Under the pieces are notes generated by a model. It did no database searches. It saw nothing but the letters and a program-made list of their open reading frames with translations, and was not told where the DNA came from. The translations under genes and the position numbers were made by a program. This document shows, in pieces, positions 9,479-18,815 of a DNA stretch of 64,000 bases. Within the stretch, counting starts at the first letter, position 1; every line of letters begins with the position of its first letter. This stretch comes from Bacteroides helcogenes P 36-108 (GTDB taxonomy: Bacteria; Bacteroidota; Bacteroidia; Bacteroidales; Bacteroidaceae), in assembly GCF_000186225.1 (NCBI RefSeq), contig NC_014933.1:496001-560000 (forward strand), in the 5' to 3' direction.

Positions 9479-10327
9479 ATGAAACTAATTGCAGAAAGTG
9501 GTTCCACGAGAACAGAATGGGCTTTGGTTGAGGACAGCCACCTCATACAGCGTGTTTTCACGGAAGGGCTCAATCCTTTTTTCCAGACCAGGAGGGAGAT
9601 TAGTAGAAGTGTGCGATTAGGATTGCCTGAAGTGTTTTTTAAAAAAAAATTAGAGCAAGTATATTATTATGGAGCAGGTTGTACTTCTTATGAAAAAAAG
9701 AATGTATTAGGAGCTTCATTAGTAGCACAGTTTAAAACTCCAATTCAAGTGGAAAGTGATCTTCTCGCTGCCGCTCGTGGTTTGTTCAAATGTGAATCCG
9801 GTATTGCTTGTATTTTGGGTACAGGCTCCAATTCATGCTTTTATGATGGAAAAATTATAGTGAAAAATGTAAAAGCAGGAGGATATATTCTGGGGGATGA
9901 AGGCAGTGGTGCTGTATTAGGGAAATATTTTTTATCAGACGTTTTAAAGGGACTGGCTCCTAAGGATATAATGTCGGATTTTTTCGAGAAATTCCGCATC
10001 AGCCCTAACGAAGTGATGGAATCTGTATATAACCGTCCATTCCCCAACCGTTTTTTATCTACTATATCGTATTTTTTAGCGGATTATACCAACGATGATT
10101 ACGTATTTGAGCTAATAACGAATAACTTGAGAAGTTTCTTCACTCGGAATGTATGTCAATATGACTATAATAACTATCCTATCCGTTTTGTCGGTTCCCT
10201 GGCCTACAGTTATGCTGATATTTTGCGCGAAGTTGCCCATGAGTTTGGAATCGAGTTGGATGTTATCGAAGAAACCCCAATGAACGGTTTGATTGAATTC
10301 CACTCGCTAAATATTGAAGAACCTTAA
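9479..10327 (+). CDS. BadF/BadG-type ATPase, N-acetylglucosamine/MurNAc kinase-like
   Basis: 282 residues. Starts with the ASKHA phosphate-binding loop (AESGSTRTEW) and has the family signatures FTEGLNPFFQ, YYYGAGC, a second glycine motif ILGTGSNSCFYDG and GYILGDEGSGAVLG. This subfamily phosphorylates amino sugars such as GlcNAc or MurNAc in the cytoplasm. It is a clear paralogue of the kinase at 36101, with many of the same motifs, but is encoded in a more AT-rich, less GC-biased style. It lies alone between the two divergent susCD pairs and starts from its own promoter; its 3' neighbour susC is 420 bp away. Which sugar it uses cannot be told from sequence. Confidence 0.85.
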   Translation: MKLIAESGSTRTEWALVEDSHLIQRVFTEGLNPFFQTRREISRSVRLGLPEVFFKKKLEQVYYYGAGCTSYEKKNVLGASLVAQFKTPIQVESDLLAAARGLFKCESGIACILGTGSNSCFYDGKIIVKNVKAGGYILGDEGSGAVLGKYFLSDVLKGLAPKDIMSDFFEKFRISPNEVMESVYNRPFPNRFLSTISYFLADYTNDDYVFELITNNLRSFFTRNVCQYDYNNYPIRFVGSLAYSYADILREVAHEFGIELDVIEETPMNGLIEFHSLNIEEP

Positions 10328-10401
10328 ACATCTATTTAATAAGGTGTCGGAACTGTATGTTTGCAAAACTATAATTATAAAGTTAAAAAGATGCAAATGA
10401 G

Positions 10402-10433
10402 TGTTCATGATATTAAATAAAAACATATCTTTG
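10402..10433 (+). promoter_or_regulatory. Promoter of susC/susD pair 2
   Basis: Perfect -7 box TATCTTTG (10426-10433) with TGTT 20 bp upstream (10402-10405). A 40-bp block ending at this box (10394-10433) matches 32 of 40 positions with the block before the NamZ gene (16039-16078), including TGATATTAAA between the boxes. The resulting leader is about 305 nt. Confidence 0.65.
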
Positions 10434-10557
10434 CTAAGTCGAAGGGGATGAGTTGTCTCCACATTATTTCGACGCCTTTGTTAATAACAAGTTTTTTATC
10501 TCTTAAGACAACCAACAAAGACAATTAATTGGAGAAGTTTATTACCAATAAACATAC

Positions 10558-10641
10558 ACCAAGTTCCACGAGAACTTGGTAGTAAAGAAAAAGAGAGATA
10601 ATATAAGAAGTTATGAACCTTTAAATAAAAAAATGCCTATG
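10558..10641 (+). promoter_or_regulatory. Conserved leader element of susC pair 2
   Basis: Perfect 9-bp inverted repeat ACCAAGTTC-CACGA-GAACTTGGT (10558-10580), then AGTAAAGAAAAAGAGAGA, ATAATATA, AACCTTTAAATA and ATGCCTATG (10633-10641), the same order as 9185-9104 on the other strand. It lies about 125 nt after the promoter box and 107 nt before the susC start. No gene is seen elsewhere in 10328-10747. Confidence 0.65.
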
Positions 10642-10747
10642 GCTAAAAACAGTCTTAATGTGAGGTAGTTGCAGTTATCTCAATCCATTGTCTTATATCT
10701 CATTTTTTAGAGAAACCTATTAATTAACATCAAATCATCAATTACTT

Positions 10748-13700
10748 ATGAATGAAGATCACAAAAAACGAGGATCAGCGCATAGTAAACTCCTCACGGC
10801 AGTGGCTATCAGCTCACTGTTATTAAGCAGCGGCAATTTTACAGTTGCCGCCCCGGCTGCTTCAAATGGCATTTTAAAAGTAACAGAGCAACTGCAAACC
10901 ATTACTGTTACAGGGCTTGTAGTAGATGCCGGGGGTGAACCGGTCATCGGGGCCAGTGTAGTAGAAAAAGGAACGACCAACGGCATAGTTACAGACACAA
11001 ATGGAAAATTTTCATTAAGTGTAAAGCCGGGGGCAACGCTGAAGGTATCATTTGTTGGCTACCAACCCCAAGAAGTAAAAGCTACCTCAACCATGAAAAT
11101 CATCTTAAAGGAAGACACTGAATTATTGGATGAAGTGGTTGTTGTGGGATATGGCGTGCAAAAAAAAGCAAATCTGACAGGTGCGGTTACTTCCGTTGAT
11201 TTAAATAAAACAATGGCTGGCCGACCGCAACAGGATGTATCGAAAGCACTGCAAGGAGCCGTTCCCGGACTAAGTATAACTACCACCAACGGTGACATCA
11301 ACGGCAGTGCCTCCATGCGCATCCGTGGTGTAGGAACATTGAGCAATTCAGAAGTCAGCAACCCGCTGATTGTGGTAGATGGAGTACCGATGGACGACAT
11401 CTCTTTCCTCAACACACAAGATATTGAAAGCATTTCGGTTTTGAAAGATGCAGCATCCAGCTCTATCTACGGTACACGTGCCGCTTTTGGTGTCATCCTG
11501 ATACAGACGAAAAGTGCCAAAGCCACCAACAAAGTAACCATAAATTATAACAATAATTTCGCGTGGGATCAATCCACTTATCTACCTGATTACCCGAATG
11601 TACCTACCCAACTAAAGATGGCATTGGAGGGCAAAGCCAATTCAGGCCAATATGAGGTAGAGCTATTCGGTATGTATTTTGACAAACTACTGCCCTATGC
11701 AGAGAAATGGGCACAGCAAAATGGAAACAGGAAAATCGGATATGGAGAAATGAGAACCTACCAAAATGACAGCAATGTAGGTGATTATACTACCATAAAC
11801 GGGACACCTTATCATTACGCCGATTATGACATCCAAGACATATTCTATTCAAAAGCAGCTCCTTCACAAAGTCACAGCATATCCATACAAGGGACTTCAG
11901 GCAAAACAAATTATTATTTGTCTTTTGGCTACAATGACAAAGAAGGCATCATGAAAATTCGCCCGGATGAATTAAAGAAATACAATGCTTCTGTAAATGT
12001 AACAACCGACCTGTACGATTGGCTACAAGTAGGTGCACGCATCAACTATTCACGCAAAATTTATGAACGTCCTGATACCTACAACAGTACCTACCAGTAC
12101 ATTTGGCGTTGGGGCTCTTTCTTCATTCCATCCGGAACCATGGATGGCGTAGATACACGTGTAATAGCCATGCGTAAACAAGCCTCTACCAGACGGGAAG
12201 TTACAGACCTCACCCGTATGAACGCCTTCCTGAGAGCTGAAGTGATTAAAGGGCTGACTCTTAATGCAGACTTCACATACGCCATTGAAAACCTGAACAG
12301 TGGTTCTGAGGACTTTTCTGTCTATGGCGTCAACTGGGGAGGAACCAAGCCATCGTATATAGTTTCAAAAGGTTCATCTGCCATTTGGAGAGATAATTCC
12401 AAGCAAAACACATGGACACTAAATGCTTACGCTGACTACAACAATACGTTTGGGAAAAAACACAATCTGAATATTAAAGTAGGTGCAAATGCCGAAGAGG
12501 TGGATTACACTTATCTTTATGGCTATCGCAAAGGACTTTATGACGAATCGTATCCTGAGTTGAACTTGGCCAACCAAGACGGGCAGAAGATTGACTGGAA
12601 ACACACATCCCGTGCTTCCGCAGGTTATTTTGGCCGCCTCAACTACGACTATAAAGGTATCTACCTGTTGGAACTGAATGGTCGCTATGACGGTTCTTCC
12701 CGCTTCCCCCACAGTGACCATTGGGCATTTTTCCCGTCCGCATCTTTGGGTTACCGTTTCTCCGAAGAGGCTTTCTTTGCTCCGTTAAAGAATATCGTAA
12801 ATAATGGCAAGCTACGTGCTTCTTACGGTGAAATCGGCAATGAAGCCGTCGGAGATTATATGTTTGAACAAATGATTACCCAACGTCTCAACAATTCTTC
12901 CACAGGTTATGTATATTGGGCTGACGGTAACGGTGCAAATGCCAATCTGCTGACTATGTACAATATGCCGACTTTGGTTTCCAGCTCACTGACATGGGAG
13001 CGCATACGTACCACTGACATCGGCATTGACTTAGGCTTTTTGAACGATGAACTTACACTTGGCTTTGACTGGTATCAACGTGAAAACCGCGATATGCTTG
13101 CACCTGCGCAAGTATTGCCCAATTCAATCGGTGCTACTGCTCCTTATGACAACGCAGGAACACTGCGCACACGTGGTTGGGAATTAAATCTTAACTGGCG
13201 TCACAAATTCGGAGAATTCGATGTTTATGCAAACTTCAATTTAAGTGACTCTAAGACAAAAGTCACCAAATGGAACAACGATTCAAAGTTACTGAACACC
13301 TATTACACAGGGAAAACCTACGGTGACATCTGGGGATTTGAGACAGAGCGTTATTTTGAAGAATCGGATTTCACAAGCCAAAATGCAGATGGTTCATGGA
13401 ACTACAAAGAAGGAATCGCCAGTCAATCCGGTTTGGAGCAGGGGTCTTTTCATTATGGACCGGGTGACGTCAAATTTAAAGATCTGGATGGCTCAAAAAC
13501 AATAGACGGCGGAAAGGGTACAGCCGATGACCACGGAGACTTGAAGGTAATCGGTAATTCACTGCCACGTTATGAATACAGCTTCCACCTCGGAGGTACT
13601 TGGAAAGGTATCGACTTGGACTTATTTTTCCAAGGTGTGGGCAAACGTGAAGACTGGACCATCTCATCCATGAATTTTCCATTGATGCGTAGTGCCGACT

Positions 13701-14140
13701 TGGCTGTTTATGACAATCAGACAAGCTATAACAAGGTATTGTACACCAACGATTGGAAAACCGTGACCGGTTATGAAATCAATCAAAACAATACCTACCC
13801 CCGGCTTTATCCGGGAAATGACACTAAAGGAACCGTGGCAGGTATTGCCAATGGAACAAACAACTATTATCCGCAAAGCCGCTACCTGACGGACATGTCA
13901 TATCTTCGTCTGAAGAACGTTACCATAGGCTATACTTTCCCTAAAGACTGGACCCGTAAAGCTTTTATTGAAAAAGCACGGATCTATTTCAGCGGGAGCA
14001 ATCTGTTCCTGCTTCATAAAGGGAATGATCTCCCTGTTGACCCCGAAATCAGTACCGGAGACGGTCTTTCTTATGGCGGTTGGGGACGTACGGCTCCTAT
14101 CACACGTACCTTCTCATTCGGTATTCAGGTAACATTGTAA
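10748..14140 (+). CDS. SusC/RagA-family TonB-dependent outer-membrane transporter (pair 2)
   Basis: 1130 residues. Begins with the same 22 residues as pair 1 (MNEDHKKRGSAHSKLLTAVA then IS), followed by its own signal-peptide core, a carboxypeptidase-like repeat (VVDAGGEPVIGASVVEKG), the TonB-box region DEVVVVGYG, plug (GAVTSVDLNKT to GTRAAFGVILIQTKS) and barrel ending FSFGIQVTL. Beyond the N-terminus the barrel differs clearly from pair 1, so the two probably take different or modified ligands. Its promoter block resembles that of the NamZ gene downstream of its SusD partner, linking transporter and muramidase expression. Imports oligosaccharide across the outer membrane with TonB/ExbBD energy, which are not encoded here. 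Confidence 0.95.
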   Translation: MNEDHKKRGSAHSKLLTAVAISSLLLSSGNFTVAAPAASNGILKVTEQLQTITVTGLVVDAGGEPVIGASVVEKGTTNGIVTDTNGKFSLSVKPGATLKVSFVGYQPQEVKATSTMKIILKEDTELLDEVVVVGYGVQKKANLTGAVTSVDLNKTMAGRPQQDVSKALQGAVPGLSITTTNGDINGSASMRIRGVGTLSNSEVSNPLIVVDGVPMDDISFLNTQDIESISVLKDAASSSIYGTRAAFGVILIQTKSAKATNKVTINYNNNFAWDQSTYLPDYPNVPTQLKMALEGKANSGQYEVELFGMYFDKLLPYAEKWAQQNGNRKIGYGEMRTYQNDSNVGDYTTINGTPYHYADYDIQDIFYSKAAPSQSHSISIQGTSGKTNYYLSFGYNDKEGIMKIRPDELKKYNASVNVTTDLYDWLQVGARINYSRKIYERPDTYNSTYQYIWRWGSFFIPSGTMDGVDTRVIAMRKQASTRREVTDLTRMNAFLRAEVIKGLTLNADFTYAIENLNSGSEDFSVYGVNWGGTKPSYIVSKGSSAIWRDNSKQNTWTLNAYADYNNTFGKKHNLNIKVGANAEEVDYTYLYGYRKGLYDESYPELNLANQDGQKIDWKHTSRASAGYFGRLNYDYKGIYLLELNGRYDGSSRFPHSDHWAFFPSASLGYRFSEEAFFAPLKNIVNNGKLRASYGEIGNEAVGDYMFEQMITQRLNNSSTGYVYWADGNGANANLLTMYNMPTLVSSSLTWERIRTTDIGIDLGFLNDELTLGFDWYQRENRDMLAPAQVLPNSIGATAPYDNAGTLRTRGWELNLNWRHKFGEFDVYANFNLSDSKTKVTKWNNDSKLLNTYYTGKTYGDIWGFETERYFEESDFTSQNADGSWNYKEGIASQSGLEQGSFHYGPGDVKFKDLDGSKTIDGGKGTADDHGDLKVIGNSLPRYEYSFHLGGTWKGIDLDLFFQGVGKREDWTISSMNFPLMRSADLAVYDNQTSYNKVLYTNDWKTVTGYEINQNNTYPRLYPGNDTKGTVAGIANGTNNYYPQSRYLTDMSYLRLKNVTIGYTFPKDWTRKAFIEKARIYFSGSNLFLLHKGNDLPVDPEISTGDGLSYGGWGRTAPITRTFSFGIQVTL

Positions 14141-14163
14141 TAACAGCTAAAAGATTAAGAAAG

Positions 14164-15858
14164 ATGAAAAAACTATTTACATACGGAGCTATGGCTTTAA
14201 TGGCATTAACAAGCTGCAATGACTTGCTTGACAAATCACCATTGGATGCCTTTACCAATACCGCAGCGTATTGGAGTAATACAAGCAATCTTGATAACCA
14301 GTGCAATACTTTTTACAATAATTATTCGGGTTATGGAAATTCAGGCAGTGGAGGCTGGTTCTATTTTAAGACATTGAGCGATGACCAGGTAAGTTATCAA
14401 GATAACAACTGGACCTACACCAATGTTGTAGCCGAATCTACCAACTGGTCGTCGCCTTTCACGGAAATCCGCCGGGCCAACTACATTCTTGAAGGATTAA
14501 GAGTATCTTCACTTGATGCTTCCACAAAAGCCAATTATGAGGGCATCGCACGTTTGAACCGTGCATGGGAGTATTATCAACTGGTTCGCATGTATGGTGA
14601 TGTCCAATGGATTAATACTGTCATTGACCCAAGTCAGACAGACGCAGTTTATGGTGCACGCACAGACCGTGATATTGTAATGGACAGCGTACTCAATGAC
14701 TTGGACTATGCGGCAGCCCATATTACAGGAAACAATAAACAACGTTTCTCGGCAGATATGGCATTGGCAATGAAAGCGGACATCACTCTATACGAGGGTA
14801 CGTACAGCAGATATCGCAACGCCGCAGACAATGCCGGCAAAGCGGCCGATGAACCGCGTGCCAAGAAATATCTGCAGGAATGTGTATCTGCCTGTGAAGC
14901 ATTAATGAATAAAGGATATTCATTAAACAGCAGCTACAAAGGAAACTACAATTCCACCGATTTGAGCAAGAATCCCGAAATGATTTTCTTCAAGCCTTAT
15001 TCACAGAACACACTGATGCATTCTACCATTGACTACACGGTCAATACCAGTGGAACGAACGGCATGACAAAAAATGCTTTCGACAGTTACCTGTTCCTTG
15101 ATGGCAAACCTAAAGCAACAACCTCGATGAACACAGACGATGCAGCGGTCCGTGATGCCGACGGCAACTATTCCATTGTTGCCATGCTGGCAAACCGTGA
15201 CAAACGCTTAACCGAAACGCTCGACCCGGTATTATGCCTCAAGAACTATCCTTACAGCCGTGCCGGTGTGAAGCCGTTTACATCCACTACAGGCTATGGC
15301 GTGGCCAAATATGACAATCCTGACGAATTGATAGTCAATGACCGTAACAATATCGGCAAGCAATATACAGATTGCCCGCTTTATTGGTTATCTGTCATTT
15401 ATTTGAATTTTGCCGAAGCCAAAGCCGAGTTAGGAACATTGACCCAGGCCGACCTTGATGCAAGCATCAATAAGCTACAGGCACGTGCCGGACTTCCAGA
15501 CATGTCATTAACCCCGGAAAAAGACAATGCCAATAACATGAACGTCAGTAATTTGATTTGGGAAATCCGCCGTTGCCGCCGTTGCGAACTAATGTTTGAC
15601 AACTGGACCCGCTATTGGGATCTTGTCCGCTGGCATAAGCTTGACCTGCTCGATTCCTCTAAGAATCCCGACATCTATTTGGGGGCAAACCTGAAAGGAG
15701 TAGTTGATTCAGGATCAGACATCAACAGTAACGGATATATGATCGGCTCCAATACTATCAACCAGCCACGTGCCTATGAAGCCAAGCAATACTTCTATCC
15801 GATACCTACCGGACAGTTGACCTTGAACAAAAACATGAAGCAGAACCCCGGCTGGTAA
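14164..15858 (+). CDS. SusD/RagB-family outer-membrane lipoprotein (pair 2)
   Basis: 564 residues from the ATG giving MKKLFTYGAMALMALTSCNDLLDKSPLD, a lipoprotein signal with lipobox LTSC. The frame is open 84 nt upstream but that part overlaps the end of susC and lacks signal-peptide character. Typical SusD features: the SPLDAFTNTAAYW start, RYWDLVRWHKL near the C-terminus and QNPGW at the end. Starts 23 nt after susC, forming the second susCD operon, and ends just before a strong terminator. Somewhat shorter than SusD of pair 1 and not closely similar along its length. Surface glycan-binding lid for the SusC barrel; ligand unknown. Confidence 0.95.
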   Translation: MKKLFTYGAMALMALTSCNDLLDKSPLDAFTNTAAYWSNTSNLDNQCNTFYNNYSGYGNSGSGGWFYFKTLSDDQVSYQDNNWTYTNVVAESTNWSSPFTEIRRANYILEGLRVSSLDASTKANYEGIARLNRAWEYYQLVRMYGDVQWINTVIDPSQTDAVYGARTDRDIVMDSVLNDLDYAAAHITGNNKQRFSADMALAMKADITLYEGTYSRYRNAADNAGKAADEPRAKKYLQECVSACEALMNKGYSLNSSYKGNYNSTDLSKNPEMIFFKPYSQNTLMHSTIDYTVNTSGTNGMTKNAFDSYLFLDGKPKATTSMNTDDAAVRDADGNYSIVAMLANRDKRLTETLDPVLCLKNYPYSRAGVKPFTSTTGYGVAKYDNPDELIVNDRNNIGKQYTDCPLYWLSVIYLNFAEAKAELGTLTQADLDASINKLQARAGLPDMSLTPEKDNANNMNVSNLIWEIRRCRRCELMFDNWTRYWDLVRWHKLDLLDSSKNPDIYLGANLKGVVDSGSDINSNGYMIGSNTINQPRAYEAKQYFYPIPTGQLTLNKNMKQNPGW

Positions 15859-15917
15859 TGCCAAGCAATTGGTCAAGAGCGTTACAAAAGTTCTTTTCCA
15901 ATTATTCAATCTCCCGA

Positions 15918-15964
15918 ACGCCCATCCTTCTCATACCACATAGAGATGTAAGGATGGGCGTTTT
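15918..15964 (+). terminator. Terminator after susCD pair 2
   Basis: Perfect 12-bp stem (ACGCCCATCCTT, 15918-15929, with 15950-15961) around a 20-nt loop, followed by TTTT. Separates susCD from the NamZ operon, which has its own promoter. Confidence 0.8.
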
Positions 15965-16038
15965 CCATATTACCGGTATCCGGCCAAGGGTATTCCATAC
16001 ATAATCTGCAAATTAAGATTGATAATTCTAAAAATAAT

Positions 16039-16078
16039 CAAATAAGTGTTTTTGATATTAAAATATAATCTATCTTTG
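16039..16078 (+). promoter_or_regulatory. Promoter at the head of the NamZ-led operon
   Basis: TATCTTTG at 16071-16078 preceded 20 bp upstream by TGTT (16047-16050). The whole 40-bp block matches 32/40 bases of the susC pair 2 promoter block. The start codon follows 33 nt after the box. Confidence 0.65.
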
Positions 16079-16111
16079 TTGCAAGTAATATCCTCCTTAT
16101 ATAATACTATT

Positions 16112-17278
16112 ATGAAGAAACTGCTGCTTTTGGCTGTAATGCTATGTGGTCTTGCTTTGTGCCGGGCACAAGAAGAACGAGTCATTCCGGGTGATGAACA
16201 GACTGCCGGATATTTCCCTATCCTGAAAGGCAAACGAATCGCAATTTTCTCCAACCACACGGGAATGATAGGAAACAAGCACTTACTGGACATCCTGCTG
16301 GAAAACAAGTTCAACGTGGTAGCCATATTCTCACCGGAACACGGTTTTCGAGGGGACGCGGATGCAGGCGAACATGTGTCCAGCTCTGTTGACAAGAAGA
16401 CCGGTGTGCCTATACTTTCTTTGTACGACGGCAAATTGGGCAAACCCAGTGACACCTCCATGCGCAAATTCGACATCCTGATTGTGGACATACAAGATGT
16501 AGGATTGAGGTTTTATACATATTATGCTTCCATGTGCAGGCTGATGGATGCATGTGCGGAATACAACCGCAAAGTCCTTGTTTTGGATCGTCCTAACCCG
16601 AACGGACATTATGTGGACGGGCCCATTCTGGATATGAAATATAAATCCGGAGTAGGCTGGCTGCCGATTCCTATCGTACATGGCATGACATTGGGCGAAC
16701 TTGCATTGATGGTGAACGGCGAACGCTGGTTGCCGGCCTCACGCGTATGCGACCTGACAGTTATCCCCTGCAAAAATTACACACACCGAACCGTGTACAA
16801 GCTGCCCATTCCCCCGTCTCCCAACCTCCCCGACATGAAGTCGGTCTATCTCTATCCGTCCACTTGCTATTTCGAAGCCACACCCGTCAGTTTAGGCAGA
16901 GGAACCGACCTTCCATTCCAAGTATATGGGCATCCCAACATGACAGGTTACAGTTACAGTTTCACTCCCCGAAGCATGCCGGGAGCAAAGAATCCGCCTC
17001 AACTGAACAAGCTGTGCCATGGCGTAAACCTCAGCAATATGAGTGACGAAGAAATCTGGAAACGCGGAATTGATTTGAGCTATATAATCGACGCATACAG
17101 AAATCTGAATATGGGTGACCACTTTTTCCGTTCTTTCTTCGAGTTACTGGTAGGCACAGACTATGTACGCCGGATGATAGAAGACGGAAGAAGCGCCGAT
17201 GAAATCAAAGCAATATGGAAAGAGGATGTAGAAAAATTCAAGATACAGCGCAAGCCCTACCTGCTTTATGAAGAGTGA
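16112..17278 (+). CDS. DUF1343 exo-beta-N-acetylmuramidase (NamZ/GH171 family), copy 1
   Basis: 388 residues from MKKLLLLAVMLCGLALCRAQ, a clear signal peptide, so it acts in the periplasm or outside. The family hydrolyses terminal MurNAc from non-reducing ends of peptidoglycan-derived saccharides. Visible signatures: IFSNHTGMIG, the FSPEHGFRGDADAGEHV block (the EHG motif with conserved Asp/His), DIQDVGLRFYTYY, LDRPNPNGHYVDGP and the C-terminal ATPVSLGRGTDLPFQVYGHP. The upstream extension of the frame (22 residues) lies over the promoter and was dropped. First gene of a long co-directional run; a second family member sits at 30149 with different sequence, so the two may differ in substrate length or modification. 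Confidence 0.92.
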   Translation: MKKLLLLAVMLCGLALCRAQEERVIPGDEQTAGYFPILKGKRIAIFSNHTGMIGNKHLLDILLENKFNVVAIFSPEHGFRGDADAGEHVSSSVDKKTGVPILSLYDGKLGKPSDTSMRKFDILIVDIQDVGLRFYTYYASMCRLMDACAEYNRKVLVLDRPNPNGHYVDGPILDMKYKSGVGWLPIPIVHGMTLGELALMVNGERWLPASRVCDLTVIPCKNYTHRTVYKLPIPPSPNLPDMKSVYLYPSTCYFEATPVSLGRGTDLPFQVYGHPNMTGYSYSFTPRSMPGAKNPPQLNKLCHGVNLSNMSDEEIWKRGIDLSYIIDAYRNLNMGDHFFRSFFELLVGTDYVRRMIEDGRSADEIKAIWKEDVEKFKIQRKPYLLYEE

Positions 17279-17346
17279 GATTCTCTGCCAAGCAGGGCTT
17301 GTACGAGATTCAGCCAATTAATTATTAAAACATTAACCGTTAAACG

Positions 17347-18801
17347 ATGAGTCCATTCTCAGTCATAATCACCATTACCGCCTATTTTGCGGTATTATTC
17401 ATCATATCCTACATTGCAGGCCGAAAAGCGGACAATGAAGGATTCTTCGTAGGCAACCGTAAATCTTCCTGGTATGTCGTAGCCTTTGCCATGATCGGTT
17501 CCGCCATTTCGGGAGTGACCTATGTATCCGTACCGGGCATGGTATCCGTCAGTGGTTTCGGCTATCTGCAGATGGTGTTGGGATTCATTGCCGGACAAAT
17601 TATCATTGCTTTCGTACTGGTTCCCTTATTCTACCGCATGAAGTTAGTATCGATTTACGAATATCTGGAAAACCGCTTCGGAATGGCTTCTTACCGTACG
17701 GGAGCATGGTTCTTCTTCATCTCCAAAATGCTGGGTGCGGCCGTGCGTCTGTTCCTCGTATGCCTGACGCTGCAATTGCTGGTTTTTGAGCCTTTCGGGC
17801 TCCCCTTCATCCTGAATGTCGCCGTCACGATGGCCTTGGTCTGGCTCTATACTTTCCGTGGCGGTGTCAAATCCCTGATATGGACAGACTCCCTGAAAAC
17901 ATTCTGTCTGGTAGTATCCGTCATACTCTGCATTGGCTACATCGCATCCGACCTCCATCTGTCGTTCACAAGCATGGTAAGCACCATTGCCGACAGCGAG
18001 ATGTCACGCGTATTCTTCTTTGATGACATAAACAGCAAACAATATTTCCTCAAACAATTCCTGGCAGGCGCTTTTACCATGATTGCCATGACAGGACTGG
18101 ACCAAGACATGATGCAACGTAACCTGAGTTGCAGAAATTTCAAGGATTCACAGAAGAACATGATTACCAGTGTTATCTCACAATTCTTCGTGATACTGTT
18201 ATTCCTCATGTTAGGAGTATTGCTTTATATCTTCGCGGCAAACCGCCAGATTGAAGTCACCAAAGGAGACGAGCTTTTCCCGCTGATAGCCACAGGCGGT
18301 TATTTTCCTGCCATTGTAGGAATATTATTCATCGTTGGCTTGATTTCCTCCGCTTATTCCGCCGCCGGCTCCGCACTGACTGCACTGACCACCTCATTCA
18401 CCGTCGATATTCTTGGAGCAAAAGGAAAAACAGAAGAAGAAGTTGTAAAAACGCGCAAGAGGGTACATGCAGGCATGGCTGTAATCATGGGCATTACCAT
18501 CTTTGTTTTCAATCTCCTCAACAATACAAGCGTCATCGACGCTGTTTATATTTTAGCAAGTTATACTTACGGCCCGATACTCGGCCTGTTCGCATTCGGC
18601 ATTTTCATGAAACGGCAAGTGCGTGACAAATATATACCATTGGCAGCCATCGCCTCTCCTATCCTCTGCTTCATCCTCCAGAAGAATTCGGAAGCTTGGT
18701 TCGGAGGATATCAGTTCAGCTACGAACTGTTGATATTCAATGCACTGTTCACATTCATCGGACTCTGCCTGCTGATCACAAAAGATAAAAAGAATCATTA
18801 A
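17347..18801 (+). CDS. Sodium:solute symporter (SSS family)
   Basis: 484 residues, about 13 hydrophobic helices, inner membrane. Family marks: GRKADNEGFFVGNRKSSWYVVAFAMIGSAISGVTYVSVPG at the start (the NR-S-WY and G-SG patterns), the TGLDQDMMQRNLSCRN loop, and ISSAYSAAGSALTALTTSFTVDI, which contains the conserved Ser/Thr sodium site helix. Members move sugars such as sialic acid or galactose with Na+. Placed 68 nt after NamZ and 14 nt before the amidase fusion with no terminator between, it is a good candidate for importing MurNAc or a MurNAc-containing sugar; the substrate is inference. Confidence 0.92.
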   Translation: MSPFSVIITITAYFAVLFIISYIAGRKADNEGFFVGNRKSSWYVVAFAMIGSAISGVTYVSVPGMVSVSGFGYLQMVLGFIAGQIIIAFVLVPLFYRMKLVSIYEYLENRFGMASYRTGAWFFFISKMLGAAVRLFLVCLTLQLLVFEPFGLPFILNVAVTMALVWLYTFRGGVKSLIWTDSLKTFCLVVSVILCIGYIASDLHLSFTSMVSTIADSEMSRVFFFDDINSKQYFLKQFLAGAFTMIAMTGLDQDMMQRNLSCRNFKDSQKNMITSVISQFFVILLFLMLGVLLYIFAANRQIEVTKGDELFPLIATGGYFPAIVGILFIVGLISSAYSAAGSALTALTTSFTVDILGAKGKTEEEVVKTRKRVHAGMAVIMGITIFVFNLLNNTSVIDAVYILASYTYGPILGLFAFGIFMKRQVRDKYIPLAAIASPILCFILQKNSEAWFGGYQFSYELLIFNALFTFIGLCLLITKDKKNH

Positions 18802-18815
18802 CTTAATGCATCATC

